From positions 1 to 35,703 of the forward strand of contig CAKZXA010000086.1 of NCBI GenBank assembly GCA_937922045.1: DNA of 35,703 bases, written 5' to 3'. The stretch is from an uncultured Acidimicrobiales bacterium (lineage in GTDB: Bacteria; Actinomycetota; Acidimicrobiia; Acidimicrobiales; SZUA-35). The position numbers and the translations under genes were made by a program. Position 1 is the stretch's first letter; each line of letters opens with the position of its first letter. Below, one piece after another: positions 7,295 through 16,380 of the stretch. The notes below the pieces were generated by a model that was not told where the DNA came from, did not search any database, and worked only from the letters and a program-made list of their open reading frames with translations.

Positions 7295-8449
7295 ATGCCT
7301 TTCCTGGCTACTGCACTTTTTTTTATCCTGGCGCTGGTCATCGTCTACGTCATCATGGGCGTGCGCATTGTTCAGCCCTACCAGAAGGGCGTGGTCGAGC
7401 AACTCGGCCGCTACAAGGAGACCGTCGACCCCGGTCTGCGCATCATCAAGCCCTTCATCGAGCGACTCCGGCATGTGGACATGCGCGAGCAGGTCATCGA
7501 CGTACCACCTCAAGAGGTCATCACCCAAGACAACGTGGCTGTCTCGGTCGACGCCGTCATCTACTTCGAACCGACCGATCCTCAGCGCCTGCTCTACAAC
7601 ATCTCAAACTTCATCCTCGCCGTTACCAAGCTGGCTCAAACCAACCTGCGTAACGTGATCGGCGAAATGTCGCTCGACGAGGCCTTCACCTCTCGTGAAC
7701 GGGTGAACGCCGCACTCCGCCAGATCCTCGACGACGCCACCGACAAGTGGGGGGTTCGAGTGGTACGTGTTGAGATCCAACGGATCGACCCGCCCGCCGA
7801 TGTCATGAACGCCATGCACGAGCAGATGAAGGCGGAGCGCACCCGTCGAGCTGTTGTCACCGAAGCTGAAGGTTCCCGTGAGGCCGCGGTCACCCGGGCT
7901 GAGGGTCAGAAACAGGCCGACATCCTCTCGGCCGAAGGTGTGCGACAAAAAGATATCCTGGTGGCCGAAGGTGAGGCGCAGGCCGTCCGTACCCGCGCCG
8001 ACGCTGAGCAATACCGACAGCAAGTGGTTGCCAGCGGTGAAGCCCAAGCCATCGAGTCGGTGTATCGAGCCATCACCAACTCCGGCACCGACGACCGGGT
8101 CATCGCTATCAAATACCTTGAAGCGCTTGAGAAGATCGCCGATGGCCAGGCCACGAAGATCTTCGTCCCGGCTGACATGAGCGCCACCCTCGGCACCATC
8201 GGCGGCATAGCCGAACTCATCAAGGGCGGCGACTTCCCGCCTGCTGGCCCTCGACCCGAGCCGCCACCACCACCGGCCGACACAAACCCTCCGGCACCGG
8301 CCTCTGCCTCTCGACCACCGATCGTCGACCTCATGCCTGAGCCCGGCATCTCGCCTCCCCTGCCGCCTGAGCCGGACACAGCGCTCGACTTTGGTATCCC
8401 CGGGCCGGATGACATCCCACCGCCTCCTCGCCCGTTCGACGTTCGGTAG
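7295..8449 (+). CDS. SPFH/Band 7 (stomatin/prohibitin-like) protein
   Basis: 384 aa. An N-terminal membrane anchor (about 4-22, [19 protein letters not shown]) is followed by the SPFH domain (about 24-190; [20 protein letters not shown], then [17 protein letters not shown]). An Ala/Glu-rich coiled coil comes next (about 190-255) with repeated AEG units ([20 protein letters not shown]), which drives oligomerisation in this family. The tail from about 310 is proline-rich ([10 protein letters not shown] and PPLPPEP) and longer than in typical slipins. GAGGAG lies just before the ATG as a Shine-Dalgarno. It should form an operon with the NfeD gene; a role in membrane quality control or microdomains is the family expectation. 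Confidence 0.92.
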   Translation: MPFLATALFFILALVIVYVIMGVRIVQPYQKGVVEQLGRYKETVDPGLRIIKPFIERLRHVDMREQVIDVPPQEVITQDNVAVSVDAVIYFEPTDPQRLLYNISNFILAVTKLAQTNLRNVIGEMSLDEAFTSRERVNAALRQILDDATDKWGVRVVRVEIQRIDPPADVMNAMHEQMKAERTRRAVVTEAEGSREAAVTRAEGQKQADILSAEGVRQKDILVAEGEAQAVRTRADAEQYRQQVVASGEAQAIESVYRAITNSGTDDRVIAIKYLEALEKIADGQATKIFVPADMSATLGTIGGIAELIKGGDFPPAGPRPEPPPPPADTNPPAPASASRPPIVDLMPEPGISPPLPPEPDTALDFGIPGPDDIPPPPRPFDVR

Positions 8450-8513
8450 TCGGCAACCGTTCAGCGTTCAACGGACACCAATGCGTCGGCACCGATCCGC
8501 GTTGTGGGCGAGC

Positions 8514-8519
8514 TAGGCT
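8514..8519 (+). promoter_or_regulatory. -10 box (TAGGCT) for the PEBP lipoprotein gene
   Basis: TAGGCT is followed after 5 nt by an in-frame GTG (8525) and after 8 nt by another (8528). This placement supports a start downstream of the longest-frame GTG at 8504. Confidence 0.45.
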
Positions 8520-8524
8520 TCCGG

Positions 8525-9217
8525 GTGGTGGAAACCTCCGGAACCCTCGCTCGCCCGCTCACACGGCCAACCTCACTCGAGGCTGGCTCCCGCGTCGGCC
8601 GGTTCCTCCGAGCCTGCGTTCTCTTCGGCCTTCTCGCTCTTGTCGCTGGCGGCTGCGCATCGGATGGCAAAGAGCTAGCCGAGCCATTGCCCTCGCAGAC
8701 GACCACAACCCGTCCACCACCGCCAACGTCGGCGCCGCCTCAGGCCGAGAGCCAGTCAGGTGTAAACCTGAACAGCCCCGATTTTGCCCCTGGCGCCGAC
8801 ATCCCAGCGATGGCTACCTGCGCTGGCGACAATGTCTTCCCCAACCTGACCTGGACCAGCGTGCCAGACGACACGGTCGAACTCGCCCTGTCGCTCTCGG
8901 ACCAGACCGACCCAGCTGAACCTCTCTTGCTCTGGCTCATGGCTGGCATCGATCCAGACGTCACCAGCCTCCAGCAAGGCACCCAACCCCCCGGCGCCTA
9001 CGAAACCCTCAACGACTACGGCAACTTGGGCTACGGCACACCCTGCCTTGAGAGCTTCAGTAACGGCATCCGAGATCTCCAGTTCAGGCTTTACATCCTT
9101 CCCCAGTCATCGGGCACAGCCGAGGCCGATCCCGGAAATGAGGCGTGGTCCCAGATCCGAGCTCGAGCTGGCGAATCGGCCACCCTTTTGGCCAAAGTCA
9201 ATGCGGTGGCGTCATAA
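8525..9217 (+). CDS. YbhB/YbcL-type PEBP-family lipoprotein
   Basis: About 230 aa. A hydrophobic signal (LRACVLFGLLALVAGGC) ends in a lipobox Cys, followed by a Pro/Thr linker (TTTTRPPPPTSAPP). The rest is a phosphatidylethanolamine-binding/YbhB domain, with SPDFAPGADIPAMATCAGDN and FPNLTWTSVP (the family's DG-IP-x-x-x-T-C-G-x-N pattern), LWLMAGIDPDVTSL, and a degenerate NDYGNLGYGTPC for the usual ND-x-G-x-x-G-Y-x-G-P-C. No substrate is known for bacterial members. The 5' start is uncertain (GTG at 8504, 8525 or 8528). The stop is 8 nt before the proposed start of the Nudix gene, so the two are probably co-transcribed. Confidence 0.82.
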   Translation: MVETSGTLARPLTRPTSLEAGSRVGRFLRACVLFGLLALVAGGCASDGKELAEPLPSQTTTTRPPPPTSAPPQAESQSGVNLNSPDFAPGADIPAMATCAGDNVFPNLTWTSVPDDTVELALSLSDQTDPAEPLLLWLMAGIDPDVTSLQQGTQPPGAYETLNDYGNLGYGTPCLESFSNGIRDLQFRLYILPQSSGTAEADPGNEAWSQIRARAGESATLLAKVNAVAS

Positions 9218-9225
9218 TCGCAGTC

Positions 9226-10095
9226 GTGCCCAACGACGCAGAAACAACCAGAAGCCAGCCACCCGAACCCGATGTGAGCGCAGAATCGGTCCCGGTCCGA
9301 CATGCAGCCACCGTCATGCTGGTTGCTGATAGGCCAGAACTCCACGTTCTGATGGTGCACCGAACCGCCAAGGTTGTGTTCGCCCCCGACTCTTGGGTTT
9401 TCCCTGGAGGTCGGGTTGACCTCGAAGATCACCTCGACGATTTCGACACGATCTGCGATGGGCTCTCCGACGCCCAAGCTTCCACCATTCTCGGCCTCGA
9501 GCGCGGTGGCTTGGCCTGGTGGATCGCAGCATGCCGCGAAACCCTGGAAGAAGCAGGAATCCTGCTGGCTGCAGACCATGCTCAGCCCGACCCTTCGCTG
9601 GTGGCTGAACTCCGATCCCAAGTCAACCAGGACGAATCGGTCTTTGTCGACCTCCTCCTCGAACGCGATGTTCGGCTCGACGTCACCACCATCGAGGAGG
9701 TCGCCCGCTTCATCACCCCGCTCGGACCACCTCGCCGTTTCGATGCTCGTTTCTTCGTGGCCCACGCCCCGGTCGGGCAAGAAGCCACCCACGATGCAGG
9801 CGAGATCGTCAACACCGAATGGGTTCAGCCCAGCGATGCTCTCGAACGGTGGCGTCGAGGTGAGATGGAGATGATGTCGCCAACGGTCCGCATGGTGGCT
9901 TGTCTGGCCAACTACAGATCGGCGGCCGACGTGATGGCGGCGGCGAAGCGACGACTCCCCTACCAGCGGGTGCGGGTAATCGACCCTGAGGGTGACTACT
10001 GGGTCGTGTTGCCAGGTGAACCCGGCTACGAAACCGCTGAGCTGGAGATCGAGACCGGCTGGGTGCGTCTCTATGACGAGTCCGCCACCAACTAG
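9226..10095 (+). CDS. Nudix hydrolase, NUDT19-like
   Basis: Proposed start GTG 9226, 8 nt after the previous stop, giving 289 aa; a longer frame upstream would overlap the PEBP gene. The Nudix box is split. FPGGRVDLEDHLDDF (about 52-66) supplies the first glycines, then about 30 residues intervene before CRETLEEAGILL, which holds the RE-x-x-EE-x-G metal-binding core. A large insertion inside the box is the hallmark of the NUDT19/RP2 group, whose studied members act on CoA derivatives. HAATVMLVADRPELHVLMVHR is the first strand pair. The C-terminal about 60 residues (VRVIDPEGDYWVVLPGEPGY) look like a small extra beta domain. Substrate is uncertain. Confidence 0.85.
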   Translation: MPNDAETTRSQPPEPDVSAESVPVRHAATVMLVADRPELHVLMVHRTAKVVFAPDSWVFPGGRVDLEDHLDDFDTICDGLSDAQASTILGLERGGLAWWIAACRETLEEAGILLAADHAQPDPSLVAELRSQVNQDESVFVDLLLERDVRLDVTTIEEVARFITPLGPPRRFDARFFVAHAPVGQEATHDAGEIVNTEWVQPSDALERWRRGEMEMMSPTVRMVACLANYRSAADVMAAAKRRLPYQRVRVIDPEGDYWVVLPGEPGYETAELEIETGWVRLYDESATN

Positions 10096-10153
10096 GCGAC
10101 GACGAGCCCACAGCTGAAAGCCCCATCCCATCGCTGATGAGCGTGGGATCGGC

Positions 10154-10159
10154 TAGTCT
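10154..10159 (+). promoter_or_regulatory. -10 box (TAGTCT) for the quinone oxidoreductase gene, leaderless
   Basis: TAGTCT ends 7 nt before the ATG at 10167, so the mRNA should begin at or next to the start codon. It also supports choosing 10167 over the upstream ATG at 10137. Confidence 0.5.
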
Positions 10160-10166
10160 CGCCGCC

Positions 10167-11135
10167 ATGTTCGCCATTCGCATTTCACAGCCCGGAGGAC
10201 CCGAAGTTCTGCAAGGGGCAGACGTCGACGAGCCATCACCAGGCCCCGGCCAGATAACGGTCGGCGTCGAAGCTGCTGGCATCAACTACATCGACACCTA
10301 TCACCGCACCGGTCTCTACCCGATGGAGCTGCCGTTCACCCCCGGTCTTGAGGGCGCAGGACGGGTCACCGAAATCGGCTCTGAGGTCTCCTCTGTCGCC
10401 ATCGGGGATCGGGTGGCTTGGACCGGGGCGATCGGCAGCTATGCCGAGCGGGTCACGTTTAGCGCTGACTCGGCGGTCGCCGTTCCCGACAGCATCGAGA
10501 CCGAGACCGCAGCAGCTGTCATGCTCCAGGGCCTCACCGCTCACTACCTCGTCGACAGCACCTATCCGTTGTCATCGGGAGATCGTTGTCTCATCCATGC
10601 CGGCGCCGGTGGGGTTGGGCTGCTGCTCATCCAGATGGCCAAGATGCGGGGGGCCGAGGTCTTTACCACCGTCGGGTCGGCCTCCAAAGCCGAGCTGGCA
10701 GCCGAGGCTGGAGCCGATCATGTGATCAACTACCGGGAGACCGACTTCGGCGACGCAATCGAAGCCATCGTCGGGAAAAAGGCGATCAGCGTGGTCTACG
10801 ACGGTGTGGGCAAGGACACCTTTGATCGAGGGCTCGAGGTGCTCGCCCCTCTCGGCATGATGGTCACTTTTGGCAACGCGTCGGGGCCGGTAGATCCGGT
10901 GTCGCCACTCGCTTTGAGTGGGGGCGGCTCGCTCTTCCTCACCCGCCCGACCTTGTTCGACTACATCGCTAGCCGGTCTGAGCTCGAACGTCGATGCAGC
11001 GACCTTTTCAGCTGGGTGGCCGATGGACGCCTCGATGTGAGGATCGGTGCCCGCTTTCCCTTGGCTGAAGCCGAGGCCGCCCACCGCCTGCTCGAAGGGC
11101 GCACCAATACCGGCAAGATCGTCCTCACGGTTTAA
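10167..11135 (+). CDS. Zinc-independent quinone oxidoreductase (MDR family, Qor-like)
   Basis: 322 aa of the medium-chain dehydrogenase/reductase superfamily. AAGINYIDTYHRTGLYP and PFTPGLEGAGRVTEIGSEV are the QOR signature, GDRVAWTGAIGSYAE follows, and the Rossmann motif HAGAGGVGLLLIQMAK begins near residue 147. The zinc-binding cysteines of alcohol dehydrogenases are absent, as expected for NADPH:quinone reductases. The C-terminal AHRLLEGRTNTGKIVLTV is typical. The enzyme reduces quinones or enones with NADPH. Its stop lies 16 bp from the stop of convergent dnaE2. Confidence 0.9.
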   Translation: MFAIRISQPGGPEVLQGADVDEPSPGPGQITVGVEAAGINYIDTYHRTGLYPMELPFTPGLEGAGRVTEIGSEVSSVAIGDRVAWTGAIGSYAERVTFSADSAVAVPDSIETETAAAVMLQGLTAHYLVDSTYPLSSGDRCLIHAGAGGVGLLLIQMAKMRGAEVFTTVGSASKAELAAEAGADHVINYRETDFGDAIEAIVGKKAISVVYDGVGKDTFDRGLEVLAPLGMMVTFGNASGPVDPVSPLALSGGGSLFLTRPTLFDYIASRSELERRCSDLFSWVADGRLDVRIGARFPLAEAEAAHRLLEGRTNTGKIVLTV

Positions 11136-11151
11136 ACGCACTCGACGGGGT

Positions 11152-14100
11152 CTAGCGAAAATCCCGGCTCGATGGCAGCGACCCTGTGGGAGACAACCCT
11201 GCCTTCTGCGACCCAACCGGCAAGGGTTCCAATTTCTCAGCCACCAGGTTGACCACCGACTCTTGACGCTCAACCCGACCTCGTATGAGAAGGGCCGGAG
11301 CGTTACAGGCAGTGGTGCGATACCGGGCCCAGCAACCGACCGATACGACGACGTTGATCAAGCCGGTCTCGTCCTCCAGACCCATGAAGGTCACCCCCGA
11401 AGCGGTGGCCGGTCGTTGGCGATGGGTGACGATACCTGCCACTCGCACCTTGGCTCCATGGGGGGCCTGGGCGAGCTGGGCCGCAGTCAAAACTCCCTGG
11501 CTGTTCAATCCATCCCGCAAGAAGATCGTGGGGTGACCGTCGACAGCCACCCCGGTAGCCCACAGGTCAGCCAGAGCAAGCTCATGGTCGCTCATACCGG
11601 GCAGTTGAGGGGCGGTGGTGCCGGTGGCTGTTCCCACCAAGGTGTTGCGGCCAGCCTCCGCCACCGCTCCGGCTTCCCAAAGGGCTTGGCGGCGCGTGTC
11701 ATCGCCAGATGAAGCCTCGACCGTAGTTTTGAAGCAGGCGAAAGCACCGGCGGTAGCCATCGCTTCGAGCGCCTTACGGCCGGTGTCGGTCCGTCGAGCC
11801 AGCTCCTCGATCGAAACAAAAGGACCGTTGGCCAATCGATCGGCCTCGATCCGTTCGGCCATGTCGTCACCCACCGAGCGAATCGAGCGCAGGCCAAGGC
11901 GCACCCCCCAGCCATCGTCATAACGTTCGAAAGTAGGCACGATCGGGTCGGGCTCTAACGCCGAGGAAACCCTTTCAAGATTGGCGTAAGCCAACGAGGC
12001 GTTCACACACGGTGGCAACGACGGCACCCCATGGCGGCGTGCATCCTGCACGAGGGAGTGAGACGAATAGAACCCCATCGGCTGGGCCTTCAGCAAGGCA
12101 GCACAGAAGGCGGCCGGATAATGCAGCTTCAGCCACGATGAAGCGTAAACGAGGTAGGCGAAGCTGATCGAATGGCTCTCGGGAAATCCATAGTTGGCGA
12201 AGGCGGCCAGCTTGTTCCAAATCTGGGTGATCACATCGCCCTCGACCCCCTTGATCGCTGCCCCCTGTTCGAATCTGTAGCGCAATTGCTCCATACGTTC
12301 CCGTGAACGTTTGGCTCCCAGCGCCTGGCGAAGTTCGTCAGCATCACCTGCTGTGAAGTCGGCAACATCGATCGCGATCTGCATCAGTTGCTCTTGGAAG
12401 AGGGGTATGCCCAGCGTCTTTTCCAAGGCCCTCTCCAGCAGGGGGTGCAGATAGGTGACGGGCTCCTCTCCGTTGCGACGCCGGATGTAGGGATGCACCG
12501 ATCCCCCTTGGATAGGACCAGGACGGATAAGGGCCACCTCCACCACCAGGTCATAGAAGGTGCGGGGCTTGAGCCGGGGCAGGGTGCCCATCTGAGCCCG
12601 AGACTCCACCTGAAACACCCCGACCGAGTCGGCCCGGCACAACATGTCGTACACCGCCGGTTCCTGTTCCAGCGCGGCCAAGTCAACATCGGTGCCATGA
12701 TGATCAGCCACAAAATCGGTGGCGTAGTGGAGAGCCGACAGCATGCCAAGGCCCAGTAGGTCGAACTTGACCAGACCAGCCGCGGCGCAATCGTCTTTGT
12801 CCCACTGCAGAACGGTGCGCCCTTCCTTGCGAGCCCATTCCACCGGGCAGACCTCGATGACCGGCCGATCGCACATCACCATGCCACCCGAGTGGACCCC
12901 GAGATGTCGGGGTAGGGATTCGAACTGGGTTGCGAGCTCGATCACGTCAGCGGGAATTCCGTCGGTGGCCTCCACACTCGATCCCCAGCCGCTTATCCCT
13001 TTGGAGAAGGTGTCTTGCTGCCCGGGGGCGTAGCCCAAAGCCTTGGCCGCATCCCGAACCGCCGATCGGGGACGATACGAGATCACGTTGGCCACTTGGG
13101 CCGCATGGCGGCGCCCGTGCTTGTTGTAAACGTACTGGATGGCCTCCTCTCGCCGGTCGGACTCGATGTCGAGGTCGATGTCGGGTGGCCCGTCCCGGTC
13201 GGTGGAGAGGAAACGTTCGAACAAAAGGCCAAGACTTACCGCATCGGCCTTCGTGATGCCCAGCACGTAGCACACAGCCGAGTTGGCGGCCGACCCCCGC
13301 CCCTGGCACAGGATGTTGTTGCGGTTGCAGAAGTCGACGATGTCCCATACCACGAGGAAATAGCCGGGGAATCCAAGCTTGTCGATCAGGTCGAGCTCAG
13401 CGTCGAGCTGGCGCCAGGCACCTCGTATGGAGGGCTGCTGTCGTGGCCCATACCGGATCGTGCCTCCCTCCTCCACCAGGCGGCGCAGGTATCCCATCTC
13501 ATCCAATCCGTCAGGGCACGGGTACGGGGGCAACCGGGGGGCGACGAGAGACAGATCGAAGGCGCAGGCCAGGCCCAACTCGGCCGCCCTCTCCACCACC
13601 CCGGGGTAGCGGGTGAAGCGGCGGGCCTGCTCATCACCGGAGCGAAGATGGGCACTGGCCGAAACAGGAACCCAGCCTTCCATATCGTCGAGTGAGCGCC
13701 GAGCTCGCACCGCTGCCATGGCGGTAGCGAGACGACGGTCGGCCGGGGTGGCGTAATGCACATTGTTGGTGGCCACCGGTTCCACCCCGGCCGACAAGGC
13801 CAGTTCGACCAGAGCATCGTTGCGCACAGTGTCGAGCGGGGTGCCATGATCCCACAACTCGACAACAACGTTGCCCCGGCCGAACCGGTCGATCAGTTGA
13901 TGAAGGGCCCGGGCCGCCGCGGCCGGGCCCTTCAGTTCTAGCGCCTTGGGCACCGCTGCCTTCCGGCACCCGGTGAGCACCACGAGGTGGTCGTATTCAG
14001 CGGGTTTGACCCAGCGGTCGAGGTCGTCCATCGTCATGCGCGGTGCGCCCTTGTGCCCGGCCAGCTGGGATTCGCTGATGATCCGGGCGAGGGCGGCGTA

Positions 14101-14571
14101 GCCTTCTGGGTCACGGGCCAACACCAGCAGATGGCCTCCATCAGGGTCGGCTTGGCCGGCGCTGACGTCGAGCTTGTCGATCGTCAACTCGGCGCCGAAC
14201 ACCGTGGGCAGACCGACAGCTCTGGCCGCCTCGGCGAAACGGACTACGCCATAAAACCCGTCGTGGTCGGTGACCGCCAAGGCGGCTAGATCGAGCCGGG
14301 CCGCCTCCTCGGCTAAGGCCTCGGGCGACGAGGCCCCGTCGAGGAAACTGAAGCTGGTGTGGCAGTGCAGCTCGGCGTAGGGCACGGTCGAGGGACGGCG
14401 GACGATGGCGGGTGCATCATAGGGCTGACGATGATGCGACCAAGCAGGGCTATCGCCTCCGTTTGCGCCCGGCCCAAACGGAGCCGCGCTCGGAGGCTGC
14501 TTGGCTGACGGCTTATCGGAGAGCGTACGCTCGATCTGTCGCCAGGTGACGGGAGGGTTCTGCCAGCCCAT
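11152..14571 (-). CDS. dnaE2: Error-prone DNA polymerase III alpha subunit DnaE2
   Basis: 1139 aa, C-family polymerase used in SOS mutagenesis together with ImuA and ImuB. It begins with the DnaE2 hallmark MGWQNPPVTW. A PHP domain follows (about 64-270; ELHCHTSFSFLDGASSPEAL with H69/H71). The palm carries catalytic aspartates in GPPDIDLDIESDRREEAI (about 460), then FQVESRAQMGTLPRLKPRTF and VEVALIRPGPIQGG, helix-hairpin-helix segments, and a C-terminal OB domain (VRVAGIVTHRQRPAT). No beta-clamp or tau-binding extension of replicative DnaE is evident. An SOS box and -10 box sit directly upstream. imuA-imuB lie about 10 kb away under a matching promoter. Confidence 0.96.
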   Translation of the reverse strand: MGWQNPPVTWRQIERTLSDKPSAKQPPSAAPFGPGANGGDSPAWSHHRQPYDAPAIVRRPSTVPYAELHCHTSFSFLDGASSPEALAEEAARLDLAALAVTDHDGFYGVVRFAEAARAVGLPTVFGAELTIDKLDVSAGQADPDGGHLLVLARDPEGYAALARIISESQLAGHKGAPRMTMDDLDRWVKPAEYDHLVVLTGCRKAAVPKALELKGPAAAARALHQLIDRFGRGNVVVELWDHGTPLDTVRNDALVELALSAGVEPVATNNVHYATPADRRLATAMAAVRARRSLDDMEGWVPVSASAHLRSGDEQARRFTRYPGVVERAAELGLACAFDLSLVAPRLPPYPCPDGLDEMGYLRRLVEEGGTIRYGPRQQPSIRGAWRQLDAELDLIDKLGFPGYFLVVWDIVDFCNRNNILCQGRGSAANSAVCYVLGITKADAVSLGLLFERFLSTDRDGPPDIDLDIESDRREEAIQYVYNKHGRRHAAQVANVISYRPRSAVRDAAKALGYAPGQQDTFSKGISGWGSSVEATDGIPADVIELATQFESLPRHLGVHSGGMVMCDRPVIEVCPVEWARKEGRTVLQWDKDDCAAAGLVKFDLLGLGMLSALHYATDFVADHHGTDVDLAALEQEPAVYDMLCRADSVGVFQVESRAQMGTLPRLKPRTFYDLVVEVALIRPGPIQGGSVHPYIRRRNGEEPVTYLHPLLERALEKTLGIPLFQEQLMQIAIDVADFTAGDADELRQALGAKRSRERMEQLRYRFEQGAAIKGVEGDVITQIWNKLAAFANYGFPESHSISFAYLVYASSWLKLHYPAAFCAALLKAQPMGFYSSHSLVQDARRHGVPSLPPCVNASLAYANLERVSSALEPDPIVPTFERYDDGWGVRLGLRSIRSVGDDMAERIEADRLANGPFVSIEELARRTDTGRKALEAMATAGAFACFKTTVEASSGDDTRRQALWEAGAVAEAGRNTLVGTATGTTAPQLPGMSDHELALADLWATGVAVDGHPTIFLRDGLNSQGVLTAAQLAQAPHGAKVRVAGIVTHRQRPATASGVTFMGLEDETGLINVVVSVGCWARYRTTACNAPALLIRGRVERQESVVNLVAEKLEPLPVGSQKAGLSPTGSLPSSRDFR

Positions 14572-14577
14572 GTTGCC

Positions 14578-14599
14578 ACCTTACCGAACAAATGTTCGA
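14578..14599 (-). promoter_or_regulatory. LexA (SOS) box abutting the -10 box of dnaE2
   Basis: On the minus strand TCGAACATTTGTTCGG (14599-14584) matches the actinobacterial SOS box, with a perfect CGAAC-N4-GTTCG core. It is followed immediately by TAAGGT (14583-14578) and then 6 nt to the ATG at 14571. LexA bound here would cover the promoter; the transcript would be leaderless. Confidence 0.88.
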
Positions 14600-14655
14600 G
14601 CAACAAGTGGTGCTTGCTTACGTATTCGAGGACGTCCTCGCAGAGTACACGGCTC

Positions 14656-15318
14656 CTACAACGAGTCAGCGACCGCCTTCAGCGTGGACAGTACCGACTC
14701 GGCCCGGCTGTCCTTCGCGTCGACTCGGCGCATCATCTCCACCCCAAACACCATCGACGAAACCACGTAGGCGAGGTCTTCAACCGGCAGGAGCTTTGCG
14801 ACATGGGTTCCTTCCAAGCATCGTTTCAGCGCCGCCTCAACCCGGTCCTCCCATGGTTGCAGAATCTCCAAGATACGCCGACCGACTTCACTGTTCGCCG
14901 GCCACCCTCCCACGATGGCGGCCACCGCCGCATTGTCCGCACCGGTGCGAGGCCCGAACAGGCGCTCGACGACGGCCAACAAATCAGAAACGTTCTGCGC
15001 CTCATCCAACCGGGGACCGAACTTCTCCATGCGACGATCGTTGGCGTAGTCGAGCGCCTCCAAGAGCAGTTCCTCGATCGAGCCGAAATGGTAGAAGACC
15101 AGGGCCTGGTTCAGATCTCCTTCACGGGCGATTGCTCGGGCGCTCGTTCCGACAAGGCCCTCGGTCAAAATCGTCTGCAGCGTGGCCTCGATGATCCTGG
15201 CCCGTGTCTCGCGGCCAGGCTTGCTCTGCCGTTTTGGCTTTACCTTCGGCGGCGCGGGCTTTGGCACTTTTGGCGAGTCAGCCTTCGTGCTCGGCCGCTG
15301 AGGCGAGGTGGCAACCAT
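14656..15318 (-). CDS. TetR family transcriptional regulator
   Basis: About 220 aa. After a Lys/Pro-rich tail (SPKVPKPAPPKVKPKRQSKP) the TetR helix-turn-helix runs over about 36-85 (TRARIIEATLQTILTEGLVG, then REGDLNQALVFYHFGSIEEL with the conserved YHF). The C-terminal ligand domain is about 130 residues, with GGWPANSEVGRRI. The ATG at 15318 is chosen because CACTAT lies 6 nt before it; a start at 15339 would add 7 residues. It lies upstream of and co-oriented with dnaE2, but dnaE2 has its own SOS promoter. Its targets are unknown; the N-demethylase-like gene upstream on the same strand is one candidate. Confidence 0.85.
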   Translation of the reverse strand: MVATSPQRPSTKADSPKVPKPAPPKVKPKRQSKPGRETRARIIEATLQTILTEGLVGTSARAIAREGDLNQALVFYHFGSIEELLLEALDYANDRRMEKFGPRLDEAQNVSDLLAVVERLFGPRTGADNAAVAAIVGGWPANSEVGRRILEILQPWEDRVEAALKRCLEGTHVAKLLPVEDLAYVVSSMVFGVEMMRRVDAKDSRAESVLSTLKAVADSL

Positions 15319-15430
15319 CAGTCCATAGTGCCCGGGCATCGCCGATGGTGCAGCATCGGGCGCAAAGAGTCAGCAAGAGACAGAAAGAGACAGCCCGAGA
15401 AACCCGCTCGCCCTACCTGCCGTTTTACAG

Positions 15431-15447
15431 ACCAGTCCAGGGCTGGT
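15431..15447. promoter_or_regulatory. Inverted repeat ACCAG-N7-CTGGT between the N-demethylase-like gene and tetR
   Basis: Perfect 5-bp arms lie about 110 bp upstream of the TetR start and just beyond the stop of the upstream gene. It could be an autoregulatory TetR operator, but the arms are short. Confidence 0.25.
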
Positions 15448-15468
15448 TCGGCATTAGCCTCAAGCGAC

Positions 15469-16380
15469 TCATGCGGGTGCGTCCATCAACGTCCGCAGCT
15501 GACTCAGCTGGGCCGAGGTGATGCTGTGGCTCCGAGCAAGATTCTCATCGGTTTCGTTCACGAACTGGGTGAAGCGAACTCGCTGTTCAGCGTCGGCAAT
15601 CACCTCGCCCAGAGGCGCATGCTGGGTACGGATCGTGAACAGTATCCATCCTGATTCAGGTAGGACTCGAAGCGTTTGACGTTCGCTACGAAAGTACATG
15701 TCGACGAGACAACGATCGGCCGGGCAAAGGTCGTCGTCGAGCCTGGTCGGTTGAAACATGTCCCAGGCCGGCCGCAAGAACCAGTTACGACGCCATACAA
15801 TGCGGCCGTTCAGCCGGTGAGCCAGCTGATCGAACAATGAATCAACGCGTCGATCCAGCACCTCGGCGTAGCCGGGGACCGGGCCATGGATCGCGGCCAT
15901 TGGAGCCCCCAACTTCTCCGCAAGGCTCCATTGACTGGGGAAACAAAGGGTGGCCGCTCCGAGCACCCAGCCGTCGGGGCCCGGACGCATCAAGCAGAGA
16001 TCCTCTTGTGCCATCTGCCCGGCCGCGTCGAGTGGGTGCAGGTTCTCTAGGCTTGGCTCGGTGGCCGAACCGACCGCCAGTCGCCCATCGAGATCGGCCT
16101 CGACCAGCTTCAACGTTTCAGACGAGGCGAGTTCCGATCCGTCTAGCGCGGCGAAGACCTCCCCATAGCGTTCCGCCAGAAGGTGGTGTTTGTAGGCCAG
16201 CTCCAGCTCCCACAGGTCATCGACAATAAGCCAACGTCGATCACCCAGATTCCGGGTGCCCATCGCTGGATGAGGCCGGTCGACGGCCAGGTCGATCTCG
16301 GCGTACCACGAGCGGTCCGAACTCGTCATCATTCCCACGTGCGATGGATGCCAGCTCACAAGATGAGCGTAGACAATCAT
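15469..16380 (-). CDS. Heme-dependent oxidative N-demethylase-like protein (DUF3445)
   Basis: 303 aa. The DUF3445 core is clear: AGQMAQEDLCLMRPGPDGW, LGAATLCFPSQWSLAEKLGA, AAIHGPVPGYAEVLDRRVDS (about 170-190), then RIVWRRNWFLRP. LRVLPESGWILFTIRTQHAPL follows near the C-terminus, with the conserved IRT-x-x-xPL segment. Characterised members are a heme-containing subunit that oxidatively demethylates methylamines; the partner subunits are not visible here. The ATG at 16380 overlaps head-to-head with an ATG of larE on the other strand (CATG), so the two promoters must overlap. GAAGGG about 8 nt upstream is a possible Shine-Dalgarno. Alternative starts are at 16332 and 16329. Confidence 0.8.
   Translation of the reverse strand: MIVYAHLVSWHPSHVGMMTSSDRSWYAEIDLAVDRPHPAMGTRNLGDRRWLIVDDLWELELAYKHHLLAERYGEVFAALDGSELASSETLKLVEADLDGRLAVGSATEPSLENLHPLDAAGQMAQEDLCLMRPGPDGWVLGAATLCFPSQWSLAEKLGAPMAAIHGPVPGYAEVLDRRVDSLFDQLAHRLNGRIVWRRNWFLRPAWDMFQPTRLDDDLCPADRCLVDMYFRSERQTLRVLPESGWILFTIRTQHAPLGEVIADAEQRVRFTQFVNETDENLARSHSITSAQLSQLRTLMDAPA

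Noticed and set aside
9091-10131. Long antisense open frame (346 codons) over the Nudix gene
   Set aside because: It lies wholly opposite PEBP-end and Nudix coding sequence with clear motifs; its translation has no recognisable domain and the usual composition of a GC-rich shadow frame.
12910-12930. GGGATTCGAACT resembling a tRNA T-arm read backwards
   Set aside because: It is inside dnaE2 coding sequence and no cloverleaf, anticodon arm or acceptor stem can be formed around it.
13015-13695. 226-codon plus-strand frame opposite dnaE2
   Set aside because: Antisense shadow; dnaE2 motifs (PDIDLD, PHP, OB) are continuous on the other strand.
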